This document shows positions 16,622 through 25,409 of a DNA stretch of 32,330 bases, piece after piece; the stretch's first letter is position 1, and each line of letters starts with the position of its first letter. The notes under the pieces were generated by a model that ran no database searches, was not told the DNA's origin, and saw nothing but the letters and a program-made list of their open reading frames with translations. The stretch lies in assembly GCA_905236355.1 (NCBI GenBank), contig CAJOPG010000075.1, positions 1-32,330 on the forward strand, given 5' to 3'. This DNA comes from Paludibacteraceae bacterium. GTDB taxonomy: Bacteria > Bacteroidota > Bacteroidia > Bacteroidales > Paludibacteraceae. Both the position numbers and the translations under genes were made by a program.

Positions 16622-17182
16622 TTACACCGTCATAATCTCTTTTTCTTTCTTGGCATACACCTCGTCAATTTGCTTGATGTATTTGTCGTGAATCTGCTGA
16701 ACCTCGTTTTCCGCATCTTTCTCATTGTCTTCCGAGAGACCTTCTTTTATCTGCTTTTTGAGGGTCTCAATAGCATCGCGCCGAGCCGTGCGTACACTCA
16801 CTTTGGCATTCTCCGCTTCCGCTTTGCATTGCTTAGCAAGTTCTTTACGCCGTTCTTCTGTCAACGGGGGAATACTCAAGCGAATCACCTCTCCGTTGTT
16901 GGAAGGGGCGAGTCCGATGTTGGAATTGATGATAGCACGCTCTATGTCAGAGATAATCTTCTTTTCCCACGGCTGTATGGTGATGGTGCGTGCATCCGGA
17001 GTCAGAATTGTTGCTACATTGGCAAGCGGAGTGAGCGAACCATAGTAGTCAATACGGATAGCATCCAGCAATTTTGTACTTGCCTTGCCTGCACGGATAT
17101 GGGCAAGGGCATCGTCAAGGTACATAACGGCAGCCTGCATCATCTCTTCAGCATCTGCCTTAACTTGTTTAGGGTCAAGCAT
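16622..17182 (-). CDS. frr: Ribosome recycling factor
   Basis: This 186-residue protein releases ribosomes from mRNA after termination, together with EF-G. The family signatures are clear: [22 protein letters not shown] near 28-50, [16 protein letters not shown] near 73-88, [21 protein letters not shown] near 97-117, and a C-terminal helix pair. The length is standard. It lies 41 bp downstream of pyrH, the common bacterial order pyrH-frr. Confidence 0.97.
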   Translation of the reverse strand: MLDPKQVKADAEEMMQAAVMYLDDALAHIRAGKASTKLLDAIRIDYYGSLTPLANVATILTPDARTITIQPWEKKIISDIERAIINSNIGLAPSNNGEVIRLSIPPLTEERRKELAKQCKAEAENAKVSVRTARRDAIETLKKQIKEGLSEDNEKDAENEVQQIHDKYIKQIDEVYAKKEKEIMTV

Positions 17183-17223
17183 ATTAGTATTGTTTAGTAT
17201 TATTGTGTGTTGTTTGGAGTTGT

Positions 17224-17928
17224 TCAGGGTTGTACTATTGTGCCGATGTCTTCGCCTTCAATCATGCGGAGCAGGTTGCCCGGTGTATCCATGTTGAAGA
17301 CATAGATCGGCATACGATTGTCCTTCGCAAGGGCGATGGCCGTAAGATCCATTACGCGCAGATTGCGGCTGAGAACCTCATCGTAGGTGATTTCTTTGAA
17401 CTTGCGAGCCTCAGGGTCTTTCTCAGGGTCGGCGGTGTAGATGCCGTCCACGCGAGTTCCCTTCAGCATCACATCAGCCTCTATCTCAATGGCACGCAGT
17501 ACGGATGCCGTGTCTGTGGTGAAATAAGGGTTGCCGGTTCCGCCGGCGATGATGACGATGTTACCTTTCCCAAGCAGGCGGAGTGCTTTGTCTTTTTGGA
17601 AGAGTTCGCCCACAGGCTCCATGCGTATGGATGTCAGTACGCGCGCCTTCTGACCGATTGCATTGAGTGCAGACTGCAAGGCAAGCGAGTTGATGACGGT
17701 TGCAAGCATTCCCATCTGGTCGCCTTTCACACGGTCAAACCCTTTCTTGTTACCACTCAGACCGCGGAATATGTTGCCGCCGCCGATAACGATACCAATC
17801 TCAATACCACGGTCGGCTATTGCCTTTATCTGTTGTGCGTATTCAGCAAGATGCTGCTCGTCAATGCCAAATCCTTTTTCGCCGGCGAGACTCTCGCCGC
17901 TCAGTTTTAGTAAAATCCGATGAAACAT
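17224..17928 (-). CDS. pyrH: UMP kinase
   Basis: This 234-residue amino acid kinase fold protein phosphorylates UMP to UDP in pyrimidine nucleotide synthesis. Visible motifs are KLSGESL (8-14), GGGNIFRG (about 49-56), [18 protein letters not shown] (about 130-147) and [16 protein letters not shown] (about 157-172). The length is normal. It leads the pyrH-frr pair. The 197 bp upstream of it, up to the carbonic-anhydrase-like gene, holds an open frame (17948-18160 minus) that I do not regard as a gene. Confidence 0.97.
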   Translation of the reverse strand: MFHRILLKLSGESLAGEKGFGIDEQHLAEYAQQIKAIADRGIEIGIVIGGGNIFRGLSGNKKGFDRVKGDQMGMLATVINSLALQSALNAIGQKARVLTSIRMEPVGELFQKDKALRLLGKGNIVIIAGGTGNPYFTTDTASVLRAIEIEADVMLKGTRVDGIYTADPEKDPEARKFKEITYDEVLSRNLRVMDLTAIALAKDNRMPIYVFNMDTPGNLLRMIEGEDIGTIVQP

Positions 17929-18125
17929 ATACTGATTCTTTATTTTGTTAATTTCTTTTTGTCAACACTCTTTCATCTAATCTATTATACTCTTTTATGT
18001 CCCCATTCCTGCTTGCTGAAGAGTATCTGACAAACCCATAAAAACGGGTCATCGTATCTTGTTGAATTTCAATAGGGGTCTTGTGTTCTTCTAAAAAACT
18101 AAATGAAGTTTGATAGCAGATTCGC

Positions 18126-18644
18126 TCATTCTTGTTGATACCAACCGGCATACATGGCATAGTTGTGGGCTATTTTCCGATTGATTTCTGCAGTTTGTGC
18201 AGGGTCCGCCTTTTTGATAAACTTAGCCGGAACACCGCCCCATATCTCATACGGACCAATTTTTGTTCCTTTCAATACCAAGGCTCCTGCAGCCACGATA
18301 GCGCCTTCCCCTACTTCTGCATCGTCAAGCAGCGTACTACCCATACCAATAAGAGCGTAATCACGAACATGTGCACCATGGATGGTTACATTATGACCGA
18401 TGCTGACATAGTCGCCTATCTCTATAGTGGATTTTTGGTAGAGTGTATGAAGCACACTTCCGTCTTGGATATTCACATGATTACCAATGCGTATAGAGTT
18501 GACATCACCACGCAATACTGCGTTGAACCAAATGCTGCAACCGTCACCTATCACAGTGTCACCCACTATCGTGGCGTTCTCTGCCAGAAAGCAGTCATTG
18601 CCAATTTGAGGTGTAAAGCCGCGAACAGATTTTATGAGTGCCAT
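18126..18644 (-). CDS. Gamma-class carbonic anhydrase family protein (YrdA/PaaY-like)
   Basis: This 172-residue protein is a left-handed beta helix built of hexapeptide repeats (for example IVGDTVIGDGCSIWFNAVLRGD). The three zinc-ligand histidines expected of the gamma class are present: one in GSVLHT and two in SIGHNVTIHGAHV. Members hydrate CO2 in some organisms, but many YrdA-like proteins show no activity, so the role is uncertain. I start at the ATG at 18644; the frame extends two codons further only through TTG. A -7 promoter box lies 36 bp upstream. Confidence 0.9.
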   Translation of the reverse strand: MALIKSVRGFTPQIGNDCFLAENATIVGDTVIGDGCSIWFNAVLRGDVNSIRIGNHVNIQDGSVLHTLYQKSTIEIGDYVSIGHNVTIHGAHVRDYALIGMGSTLLDDAEVGEGAIVAAGALVLKGTKIGPYEIWGGVPAKFIKKADPAQTAEINRKIAHNYAMYAGWYQQE

Positions 18645-18679
18645 AACCAATTAAAGACCTAATAAAGTATATTCGGGTA

Positions 18680-18687
18680 CAAAGATA
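18680..18687 (-). promoter_or_regulatory. -7 promoter box of the carbonic-anhydrase-like gene
   Basis: The minus strand reads TATCTTTG, an exact TAnnTTTG match, giving a leader of about 30 nt. No TTTG is present at the -33 position. Confidence 0.6.
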
Positions 18688-18766
18688 CAATAAATAATGG
18701 AAAGAGAAAAGTGAAAAATTCAAGTTGGTTCAGGATGGGCAATATATGGGTACATCACAAGTTCTG

Positions 18767-18810
18767 AATCACCCAATAATCACCCAATAATCACCCAATA
18801 ATCACCCAAA
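18767..18810. repeat. Four tandem 11-bp repeats (AATCACCCAAT)
   Basis: Three perfect units of AATCACCCAAT and a fourth ending AAA lie between mtaB and the carbonic-anhydrase-like gene. The first six bases and the 11-bp period are the same as in the array at 12003-12068 (AATCAC), while the rest of the unit differs. Confidence 0.9.
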
Positions 18811-18871
18811 ACCGGTAGGGAAAAGCGATGTATTGTATGACTGCTTCCGCAGAGTAGATGAGGTAGTCGTT

Positions 18872-20119
18872 TCAGGGAATGGTGATGCGTTCGAAGGTGT
18901 TGATTACGGCTTTGTCGTATGGTCGTTGGACGCGGACATAGTTTTCGGTGAATCCCGCCATCATATCGCCTTCCCGCTTTGCCTCCCACAATACAACAGC
19001 CTCACGCCCTTGTTGCTGCTTATAGAAAGCGGTCAGTTTCTGTCCGGAAAGCCGGTGCATGATGTCGCTGCGGTGTTTGCGCTCTTTGGCAGACACAACC
19101 ACAAGCGGCATCTGCAGCATGTGTGTGCCTTCGCGTTCAGAATAGGTGAATACATGCAACTGACTGACAGGAAGACTCTCAACAAAACGCACATAATCTT
19201 CGAAGTACTCTTCCGTTTCACCACGCACTCCGACCATACAATCCACACCGATAAAAGCATGTGGCATAAGGCGGCGTATGTGTGTCACCCGCTCGGCAAA
19301 CAGTTCGCGCGTGTAGCGTCGGTGCATAATCTGCAACACCTCGTTGCTGCCGCTTTGAAGCGGTATGTGGAAATGGGGGGCAAAATGGTTGCTGCAGGCA
19401 ACAAACTCAATAATCTCATCCGTAAGCAAGTTGGGCTCACAAGAAGATATCCGTACTCTGAACTCACCTTCAACAACGTCTATAGCTTTCAGCAGGTCGA
19501 TAAAACTCTCACCTGTGCTCTTGCCGAAATCTCCTATGTTGACACCGGTAAGCACAATCTCCTTTGCTCCTTCGGACAAAGTCTGCCGTACTTGTCGTAG
19601 GATGTCCTCGATGCTCCCGTTGCGGCTTCTGCCGCGTGCATAAGGAATGGTGCAATAGGTGCAGAAATAGTCGCAGCCGTCTTGTACTTTTAAGAAACAG
19701 CGAGTACGGTCATCTTTAGAATAGGCAGACTGAAATGCCTTTATGTTGTTGTGAGCAGTAGTAAGTATGGCAGGGTGTGCCTTCTCCAGATTGTCAACCA
19801 ATAGAGGAATATCCGCCTTCTCGTTGCTTCCGACTACGATGTCAACTCCTTCAATATTGCTGACTTCCTGCGGTTTGAGTTGTGCGTAGCAACCTGTGAC
19901 AATGAGTGTGGCGTGCGGGTTCTGGCGACGAATACGATGTATAGCCTGCCGCCCTTTATGGTCGGCTGCATCTGTTACAGAGCAAGTGTTGATAATGCAA
20001 ATGTCGGCTTCTTCGCCGGTATGCACTTTGGTGTGTCCCCGCGAAAGGAGTTCTTTGCCGAGGGCAGAAGTCTCTGCAAAATTCAGTTTGCAACCTAAAG
20101 TATGAAAAGCTATCTTCAT
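18872..20119 (-). CDS. mtaB: tRNA t6A37 methylthiotransferase MtaB
   Basis: This 415-residue radical-SAM enzyme adds a methylthio group to N6-threonylcarbamoyladenosine at position 37 of tRNAs. The N-terminal UPF0004 domain has its cluster cysteines Cys10, Cys46 and Cys77; the radical-SAM domain has CDYFCTYC (Cys149, Cys153, Cys156); a TRAM-like C-terminal part follows. The opening MKIAFHTLGCKLNFAE is typical of the MtaB branch and not of MiaB or RimO. It has its own consensus promoter directly behind the terminator of the decarboxylase operon. Confidence 0.95.
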   Translation of the reverse strand: MKIAFHTLGCKLNFAETSALGKELLSRGHTKVHTGEEADICIINTCSVTDAADHKGRQAIHRIRRQNPHATLIVTGCYAQLKPQEVSNIEGVDIVVGSNEKADIPLLVDNLEKAHPAILTTAHNNIKAFQSAYSKDDRTRCFLKVQDGCDYFCTYCTIPYARGRSRNGSIEDILRQVRQTLSEGAKEIVLTGVNIGDFGKSTGESFIDLLKAIDVVEGEFRVRISSCEPNLLTDEIIEFVACSNHFAPHFHIPLQSGSNEVLQIMHRRYTRELFAERVTHIRRLMPHAFIGVDCMVGVRGETEEYFEDYVRFVESLPVSQLHVFTYSEREGTHMLQMPLVVVSAKERKHRSDIMHRLSGQKLTAFYKQQQGREAVVLWEAKREGDMMAGFTENYVRVQRPYDKAVINTFERITIP

Positions 20120-20138
20120 GGTTTTCTACTTGTGAGCA

Positions 20139-20170
20139 CAAAGGTAATGCTTTTTGTCGAATAGGACAAA
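20139..20170 (-). promoter_or_regulatory. Consensus promoter of mtaB
   Basis: On the minus strand TTTG (20170-20167) and TACCTTTG (20146-20139) are 20 bp apart. The predicted leader is about 13 nt. The -33 box starts 3 bp after the operon terminator stem's T-tract. Confidence 0.8.
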
Positions 20171-20172
20171 CG

Positions 20173-20202
20173 AAAACGGCTGTCCGCAATCGGTCAGCCG
20201 TT
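20173..20202 (-). terminator. Rho-independent terminator of the decarboxylase operon
   Basis: Arms AACGGCTG (20175-20182) and CAGCCGTT (20195-20202) form a perfect 8-bp stem with a 12-nt loop. On the minus strand the stem runs into TTTTCG. It lies 33 bp past the stop of the beta subunit gene. Confidence 0.8.
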
Positions 20203-20235
20203 CACTATTTTCTCCAATCTTCAATATGTGATTGC

Positions 20236-21666
20236 TTAGCCGAGGAAAGAAAGCAACAGGCCTGCGGCCACCGCGCTTCCGATAACGCCTGCCACATTGG
20301 GTCCCATGGCGTGCATAAGCAAGAAGTTGCTCGGGTTTTCCTCTTGTCCCACTTGTTGGCTGACGCGTGCTGCCATAGGCACGGCACTGACTCCTGCGGA
20401 ACCAATGAGCGGATTGATTTTCTCTTTGGAGAATACATTCATCAGTTTTGCGAGCAATACACCGCCTGCACTACCGCAACTGAATGCGACAATACCCATG
20501 ATGAGAATCATGATAGTCTGCCAGTTGAGGAAAGAGGCTCCTGTTGCCGTTGCACCTACTGACAAGCCAAGGAAGATAACCACGATGTTCATCAACTCGT
20601 TTTGTGCCGTCTTGCTTAACCGGTCTACTACGCCACACTCTTTCATCAAGTTGCCCAGCATCAGACATCCGATAAGAGGGGCTGCATCCGGCAGCATGAG
20701 TGCTACAACGGTGGTAACCATAATCGGGAAGACAATCTTCTCGGTCTTGCTTACAGAGCGCAACTGCTTCATCTTGATGGCACGCTCCTTTTTCGTTGTC
20801 AGTGCGCGCATGATAGGCGGCTGAATGACAGGAACGAGGGCCATGTAGGAGTAAGCTGCAATAGCAATCGGGCCCAGCAATTCCGGCGCTAATTTGGATG
20901 TGAGGAATATGCTGGTCGGCCCATCTGCGCCACCTATGATGGCAATGCTTCCTGCTTGTGCTTCAGTGAAACTGATAGCGTCAATGCCTGTCAGAGAAAA
21001 GGCATTGGCACAAAGGAATGTAAGGAATATGCCTATTTGTGCTGCCGCACCTAAAAGCAGACTCTTTGGGTTGGCAATCAGAGGTCCGAAGTCGGTCATC
21101 GCACCTACACCTACAAATATAAGGCAGGGATAGACTCCGGCTTTCACACCGATATAGAGTACATCCAGCAAACCTCCCTCTTTCAGGATTGCGCCATAAC
21201 TATGATAGGCAGGACTTGACGGGTCAAGGAACTCCGACCAGAGTTCGCTGTGGAACATACCGCTACCCGGAAGGTTGGTGAGCAACATACCAAAAGCGAT
21301 AGGCAATAGCAGAAGTGGTTCATATTGTTTTTTGATAGCCAAATAGAGCAAGAAGAAAGAGATGAGAAGCATAATGAGTTGACGCCAGTCACCCGATTCT
21401 TCTTTGCCATCAAACATACGGACAATTCCCATGGTCTTGAAGAAGTCTGCCACTTCGGTCCATACATTTTCCTTCTCAACCGCTTCCTCACAGACTGCCG
21501 GTCCGGCATCGGGTGCGAAGTCGTCTTCTATGATGGTTTCCGTTGCAGTGCCATCCTCTTGTTCGATGAGAACAATTTCTTCCGTGCCGACTTCTTCTCC
21601 CACCGAAGATAGAGACACTGTAAAGAGAAGTGTCAGGGTGAGAAACAAATATTTGATTGTTTTCAT
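20236..21666 (-). CDS. oadB: Na+-translocating decarboxylase beta subunit
   Basis: This 476-residue integral membrane protein is the Na+ channel and decarboxylase subunit of the biotin-dependent sodium pumps (oxaloacetate, methylmalonyl-CoA or glutaconyl-CoA decarboxylase). It decarboxylates carboxybiotin and couples this to Na+ export. The conserved [10 protein letters not shown] motif with the essential Asp, and the late [14 protein letters not shown] motif, are present, with about nine to ten membrane segments. The family core begins near residue 75-95. In front of it is a signal-like segment (1-22) and an acidic stretch (about 24-60) which many family members lack. The neighbours point to methylmalonyl-CoA as substrate. 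It is the last gene of the operon. Confidence 0.92.
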   Translation of the reverse strand: MKTIKYLFLTLTLLFTVSLSSVGEEVGTEEIVLIEQEDGTATETIIEDDFAPDAGPAVCEEAVEKENVWTEVADFFKTMGIVRMFDGKEESGDWRQLIMLLISFFLLYLAIKKQYEPLLLLPIAFGMLLTNLPGSGMFHSELWSEFLDPSSPAYHSYGAILKEGGLLDVLYIGVKAGVYPCLIFVGVGAMTDFGPLIANPKSLLLGAAAQIGIFLTFLCANAFSLTGIDAISFTEAQAGSIAIIGGADGPTSIFLTSKLAPELLGPIAIAAYSYMALVPVIQPPIMRALTTKKERAIKMKQLRSVSKTEKIVFPIMVTTVVALMLPDAAPLIGCLMLGNLMKECGVVDRLSKTAQNELMNIVVIFLGLSVGATATGASFLNWQTIMILIMGIVAFSCGSAGGVLLAKLMNVFSKEKINPLIGSAGVSAVPMAARVSQQVGQEENPSNFLLMHAMGPNVAGVIGSAVAAGLLLSFLG

Positions 21667-21685
21667 GCGAAAGGTGTTAAGATGT

Positions 21686-22417
21686 TTAACCTAAAACGAG
21701 CAGCAGGTCTTCCTGCATTACATTCTGTCCTGCACTGACACAGATTTGCTTCACAACACCATCCTGTTCTGCCATGACGGCATTCTCCATTTTCATGGAC
21801 TCTAATGTGAGCAATGTGTCGCCTTTCTTTACGGCTTGACCTTCAGTCACGAGCACTTTAATGACGGATCCGGGAAGAGGCGAAGTAACTTTCAGACCTG
21901 CAGCGGGTGCGGCAGCCGTTTTGGGGGTTTCTGCTTTGGGAACCGGTGCGGGTTGGGGAGTTACAGTTTTAGGAGCGGCAGGAGCGGGTTGAGGGGCAGC
22001 TGCGACGGCCGCAGTCTCAATCTCCAACAACTTGTCGTCCTGCATCACATTCTTTCCGGGTTCTGCATAAACGGTTTTCACCGTACCTGCGACTTCCGCT
22101 TTGATGCTATTCTCCATCTTCATACTCTCCATAGTGAGCAATTCGTCACCCACATTCACTTTGTCGCCCGCTTTTACCTTCACCTTCACAATGCTGCCCG
22201 GTAGCGGTGATTTGACTACTTGCGTTCCTTGCGCCTGCTGTGCCTGACTTACCACTTGCTGCACTGTACGGCGAGGAGCGGCGGCAGGTGTTTCCTCTTT
22301 CTCAATCTCTACTTGGAAAGTAGTGCCGTTGACGGTTACTTCTGCAAGATTCTGACCTATTTCGTTGACGGTTGTGGAGTATTCATGACCGTCAATAACA
22401 AATTTGAATTCTTTCAT
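21686..22417 (-). CDS. Biotin carboxyl carrier protein with two biotinyl domains
   Basis: This 243-residue protein carries the biotin that shuttles CO2 between the carboxyltransferase and the beta subunit. After an N-terminal region (1-50) there are two complete biotinyl domains: about 68-134 with ESMKMEN (Lys100), and about 175-243 with ESMKMEN (Lys209). They are joined by an Ala/Pro-rich linker (about 136-174). The usual carrier of this operon has one such domain, so this is an internal duplication. Both lysine motifs are intact. It is 19 bp upstream of the beta subunit gene and nearly abuts the gamma subunit gene. Confidence 0.93.
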   Translation of the reverse strand: MKEFKFVIDGHEYSTTVNEIGQNLAEVTVNGTTFQVEIEKEETPAAAPRRTVQQVVSQAQQAQGTQVVKSPLPGSIVKVKVKAGDKVNVGDELLTMESMKMENSIKAEVAGTVKTVYAEPGKNVMQDDKLLEIETAAVAAAPQPAPAAPKTVTPQPAPVPKAETPKTAAAPAAGLKVTSPLPGSVIKVLVTEGQAVKKGDTLLTLESMKMENAVMAEQDGVVKQICVSAGQNVMQEDLLLVLG

Positions 22418-22418
22418 G

Positions 22419-22781
22419 TTAGTTTCTGTGTAAATTGTTCATACCGTAGAGTTTACTATTCCATGGAGAGTATTTGCGCTCTACTTTTTTGATGGTTACC
22501 TGGGTCGGCTCCTCATCATGGATGCCGTTGTAATACAGATGCAGTGCCATTGCAATGGCGGCTGTGGCGTTGCCTGTGAGTGTGATGCTCTCGGAATTCT
22601 CTTTGCGTGGAGCACCCACTGCTTCATGCACTTCTTGCGGTTTCTCCACTTTCACGCGCGGACGCATGATGAAACCGAAAAGTTTGAGTACATAAATCAG
22701 TACTACCAGCAGGAGAAATACCAAGCCGAAGCCCAGCAATGTTACCATCCATATATGTCCCCAATTGGCTGCAAGTATCAT
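22419..22781 (-). CDS. Decarboxylase gamma-type small membrane subunit
   Basis: This 120-residue protein has a single N-terminal membrane segment (about 11-35) and a soluble C-terminal tail (from about 40). That layout and its place between alpha and biotin carrier genes fit the OadG-like gamma subunit, which helps assemble the pump. The C-terminal tail (about 65-110, NATAAIAMALHLYYNGIHDEE) is weakly conserved. Its stop is one base before the next start and its start is two bases after the mmdA stop. Confidence 0.85.
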   Translation of the reverse strand: MILAANWGHIWMVTLLGFGLVFLLLVVLIYVLKLFGFIMRPRVKVEKPQEVHEAVGAPRKENSESITLTGNATAAIAMALHLYYNGIHDEEPTQVTIKKVERKYSPWNSKLYGMNNLHRN

Positions 22782-22783
22782 AA

Positions 22784-24340
22784 TTACAATGGGATATTAG
22801 AGTGTTTTTTGAGTGGATTGGTCAGGCGTTTTGTTTGCAGCATCTCGAAGGCTCGGATGATGCGTGCACGCGTGTTGCGCGGCTCTATCACATCATCGAT
22901 ATAGCCACGATTGGCTGCTTGATAGGGGGAAGCAAATTTGTCTTTGTATTCCGTCTCTTTCTCCGCTATAAATTTCTTCTTTTCTTCGGGGTCCTCGATG
23001 GCCTTGATGGCTTTAGCCTGAAGCACACCCACAGCCCCGCTGGCACCCATCACGGCAATCTCTGCATTGGGCCATGCGTAGCACATGTCGCCGCGCAGTT
23101 GTTTGCAGGACATCACAATATGGCTTCCGCCATAACTTTTGCGAACGGTAATGGTTACTTTGGGCACGGTGGCTTCACCGTATGCGAACATCAGTTTGGC
23201 TCCGTGGTCGATGATACCGGCATACTCCTGCCCTGTTCCGCAGAGGAATCCGGGGACATCCACGAGTGTGAGTATTTGAATGTTGAAGGCATCGCAGAAG
23301 CGTACGAAGCGGGCTGCCTTGCGGCTGGCGTCGCAATCCAGTACTCCTGCAAGCCAGTTGGGTTGGTTAGCGATGATACCCGTTGACCGACCATTAAAAC
23401 GAGCAAAACCGCAGATGATATTCTTGGCATAGTCCTTCTGTACCTCCATGAAGTCGCCGTTATCTACGATGGTGTAGATGATGTCCTTCATGTTGTATGG
23501 TTTGTTGGGATCATCGGGAACGATGTCGTTCAAGCTGTCTTCTATGCGTGCGGGGTCATCGGTGCATTCAAAGAGCGGTGCCTCTTCCATGTTGTTTTGT
23601 GGAATGAAAGATATCAAACGGCGAATTTCCTGCATTGCTTCATCTTCGGTGGTTGCCACGAAATGCGTTACACCAGACTTGGTGGCGTGCACTTTGGCAC
23701 CACCGAGTTGTTCTACGGTAACATCTTCGCCGGTAACTGATTTCACCACCTTCGGACCGGTGATGAACATGTAGGAGTTCTGCTCTGTCATCATGATGAA
23801 GTCGGTGAGGGCAGGGGAGTAAACGGCACCTCCGGCACACGGACCAAAGATAACGCTTATTTGTGGTACTACGCCGGACGCCAAGATGTTGCGTTCAAAT
23901 ATTTCGGCATATCCTGCGAGTGCACATGCTCCTTCCTGAATACGGGCTCCTCCTGAGTCATTCAGACCGATGATGGGGGCACCCAACTTCATTGCCATAT
24001 CCATTACATGGCATATTTTCTGTGCCATTGTTTCGGAAAGGGAGCCGCCGATAACAGTAGCGTCTTGTGCGAAGACGAATACCAAGCGGCCGTCTATTGT
24101 ACCCGATCCGCAGGCAACGCCATCTCCGAGGAACACTTTTTTCTCCATTCCGAAGTCGGTGCAACGATGTGTGAGAAACATATCCACCTCTTCAAAAGAG
24201 CCTTCGTCCAACAGCATGTTGATACGCTCGCGGGCAGTATAGCTGCCTTTGGCATGATGTTTTTCTACAGCCGCTTCACCGCCTCCTGCATTTGCTTTGG
24301 CACGGCTTTCTATGAGTTTTTGTAATTTTGCTGAATCCAT
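22784..24340 (-). CDS. mmdA: Methylmalonyl-CoA decarboxylase carboxyltransferase (alpha) subunit
   Basis: This 518-residue carboxyltransferase transfers CO2 between methylmalonyl-CoA and biotin. The two crotonase-like halves are both visible: the oxyanion-hole stretches GGARIQEG and FGPCAGGAVYSPALTDF in the N-half, and GFLCGTGQEYAGIIDHGAKLM plus GDMCYAWPNAEIAVMGASGAVG in the C-half. The length is standard. Propionyl-CoA carboxylase beta subunits look similar; I choose the decarboxylase because beta and gamma pump subunits follow in the same operon. Confidence 0.93.
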   Translation of the reverse strand: MDSAKLQKLIESRAKANAGGGEAAVEKHHAKGSYTARERINMLLDEGSFEEVDMFLTHRCTDFGMEKKVFLGDGVACGSGTIDGRLVFVFAQDATVIGGSLSETMAQKICHVMDMAMKLGAPIIGLNDSGGARIQEGACALAGYAEIFERNILASGVVPQISVIFGPCAGGAVYSPALTDFIMMTEQNSYMFITGPKVVKSVTGEDVTVEQLGGAKVHATKSGVTHFVATTEDEAMQEIRRLISFIPQNNMEEAPLFECTDDPARIEDSLNDIVPDDPNKPYNMKDIIYTIVDNGDFMEVQKDYAKNIICGFARFNGRSTGIIANQPNWLAGVLDCDASRKAARFVRFCDAFNIQILTLVDVPGFLCGTGQEYAGIIDHGAKLMFAYGEATVPKVTITVRKSYGGSHIVMSCKQLRGDMCYAWPNAEIAVMGASGAVGVLQAKAIKAIEDPEEKKKFIAEKETEYKDKFASPYQAANRGYIDDVIEPRNTRARIIRAFEMLQTKRLTNPLKKHSNIPL

Positions 24341-24364
24341 ATTCTGTATGATTTGGAATTTAGA

Positions 24365-24778
24365 TTACTTGGGTTGTTGACAGATTTCGGTTAGCACGCT
24401 GCAAGTGGATTTGGGATGAAGGAAAGCAATCATCAGGTTCTCGGCGCCCTTGCGCGGAGCCTTGTCAATGAGTTGGATGCCAGCCTCTTCGCACTCTTTA
24501 AGTGCGTCTGCCACATTCTCTACATTGAAAGCCACATGGTGCACGCCTCCGCGTCCGCCGTTTTTCTCAATGAACTTGGCGATAGTGCTTTCAGGGCTTG
24601 TGGGCTCCAACAGTTCAATTTTGGTCTGACCTACTTTGAAGAAGGCGGTTTTCACCTTTTGGTCTTCTACTACTTCGATGCTGTAGCATTTGCTGCCGGT
24701 TAAGAACTCAAAGAAAGGGATAGTGGCTTCCAATGAAGTCACTGCGATTCCGAGGTGCTCGATATGAGATGGTTTCAT
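24365..24778 (-). CDS. mce: Methylmalonyl-CoA epimerase
   Basis: This 137-residue glyoxalase/VOC-fold protein interconverts the (R) and (S) forms of methylmalonyl-CoA, linking the mutase product to the decarboxylase. The metal ligands expected in the family are seen in HIEHLGIAV (His8), GVHHVAFNV and the C-terminal SVLTEI (Glu). It is the promoter-proximal gene of the operon, 24 bp before mmdA. No mutase gene is in the window. Confidence 0.94.
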   Translation of the reverse strand: MKPSHIEHLGIAVTSLEATIPFFEFLTGSKCYSIEVVEDQKVKTAFFKVGQTKIELLEPTSPESTIAKFIEKNGGRGGVHHVAFNVENVADALKECEEAGIQLIDKAPRKGAENLMIAFLHPKSTCSVLTEICQQPK

Positions 24779-24873
24779 GATATAAAATTGTTTATGTTGT
24801 TAATATTATTGTTGTTTGCATTGCGAACTGCTCCATGTGAGGCATTGCGGAAATACTATTCACGAAAAGCGCA

Positions 24874-24904
24874 CAAAGTTACAAAAAGTTTTGTTAACGT
24901 GCAA
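24874..24904 (-). promoter_or_regulatory. Promoter of the mce-mmdA decarboxylase operon
   Basis: On the minus strand TTG (24904-24902) and TAACTTTG (24881-24874) are 20 bp apart. Transcription should start near 24867, giving a leader of about 90 nt in front of mce. Confidence 0.75.
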
Positions 24905-25367
24905 TCGTTTTTTTTAGAATCAATCGCAAGAAAGGGCACTTGTAATTCGACCATAAAAAACTATTGTGATTTATGGGCGATTATCTGGTGAGACTTATAT
25001 CTATGGCACAGACATAAACTTATTAGCTACTTATGCTCGCTTCATAATGGACGCTCCTGATTTTGAAGTGTTCTTGCCAGCTAATGTCAAATAATTTGTC
25101 GGTTTTATAAATTTGCACGCAGTAATTTAGTAGCTGATTGCAGTGGCAATACAGGTCTAATTGCTTAAAATAGGAAGTGAAGCGTTTGTATATCTTCTCA
25201 CAGGAAATCGCCAAAATTTTCAACAACAGAAGACAATCAGGACGACGGCACTGGCTGTATTCGTATTCGTTTGCGGATATTAGCGGGTGTGGGTGGTTGT
25301 ATGTTTCTGTTGTGGGTGTTTGGCGATACCTCTGTGAGAAATGTTCAATCTCCCACGCTTCATTGTA
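24905..25367. other. Gene-poor AT-rich stretch with possible decayed or tiny reading frames
   Basis: No gene with a normal start is evident. A TAAATTTG box lies at 25108-25115 on the plus strand without a matching -33 element. Downstream, two plus-strand frames stay open for about 60 codons: one from a GTG at 25177, the other (about 25203-25380) without an ATG encodes a hydrophobic stretch, RILAGVGGCMFLLWVF. The minus frame 25023-25226 is also open but looks like background. The region could hold a small membrane protein, a small RNA or remains of a lost gene. Confidence 0.4.
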
Positions 25368-25375
25368 TAAGTTTG
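25368..25375 (+). promoter_or_regulatory. -7 promoter box of the orphan lipoprotein-like gene
   Basis: TAAGTTTG matches TAnnTTTG exactly and predicts a start near 25381, about 29 nt before the ATG at 25410. The -33 region has no TTTG. Confidence 0.55.
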
Positions 25376-25409
25376 CTATAGGGGGAGTAGCAATAATTCT
25401 TGATTGAAT

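Noticed and set aside
17936-17970. E. coli-like TTGACA-N17-TAAAGA promoter upstream of pyrH (minus strand)
   Set aside because: It fits the sigma-70 pattern, but the other promoters here follow the Bacteroidota TTTG/TAnnTTTG pattern and the match is in a very A-rich stretch, so it is likely chance.
17948-18160. 70-residue minus-strand frame between pyrH and the carbonic-anhydrase-like gene
   Set aside because: It overlaps the end of the carbonic-anhydrase-like gene, has no recognisable domain and no promoter; it may be a remnant but nothing supports it.
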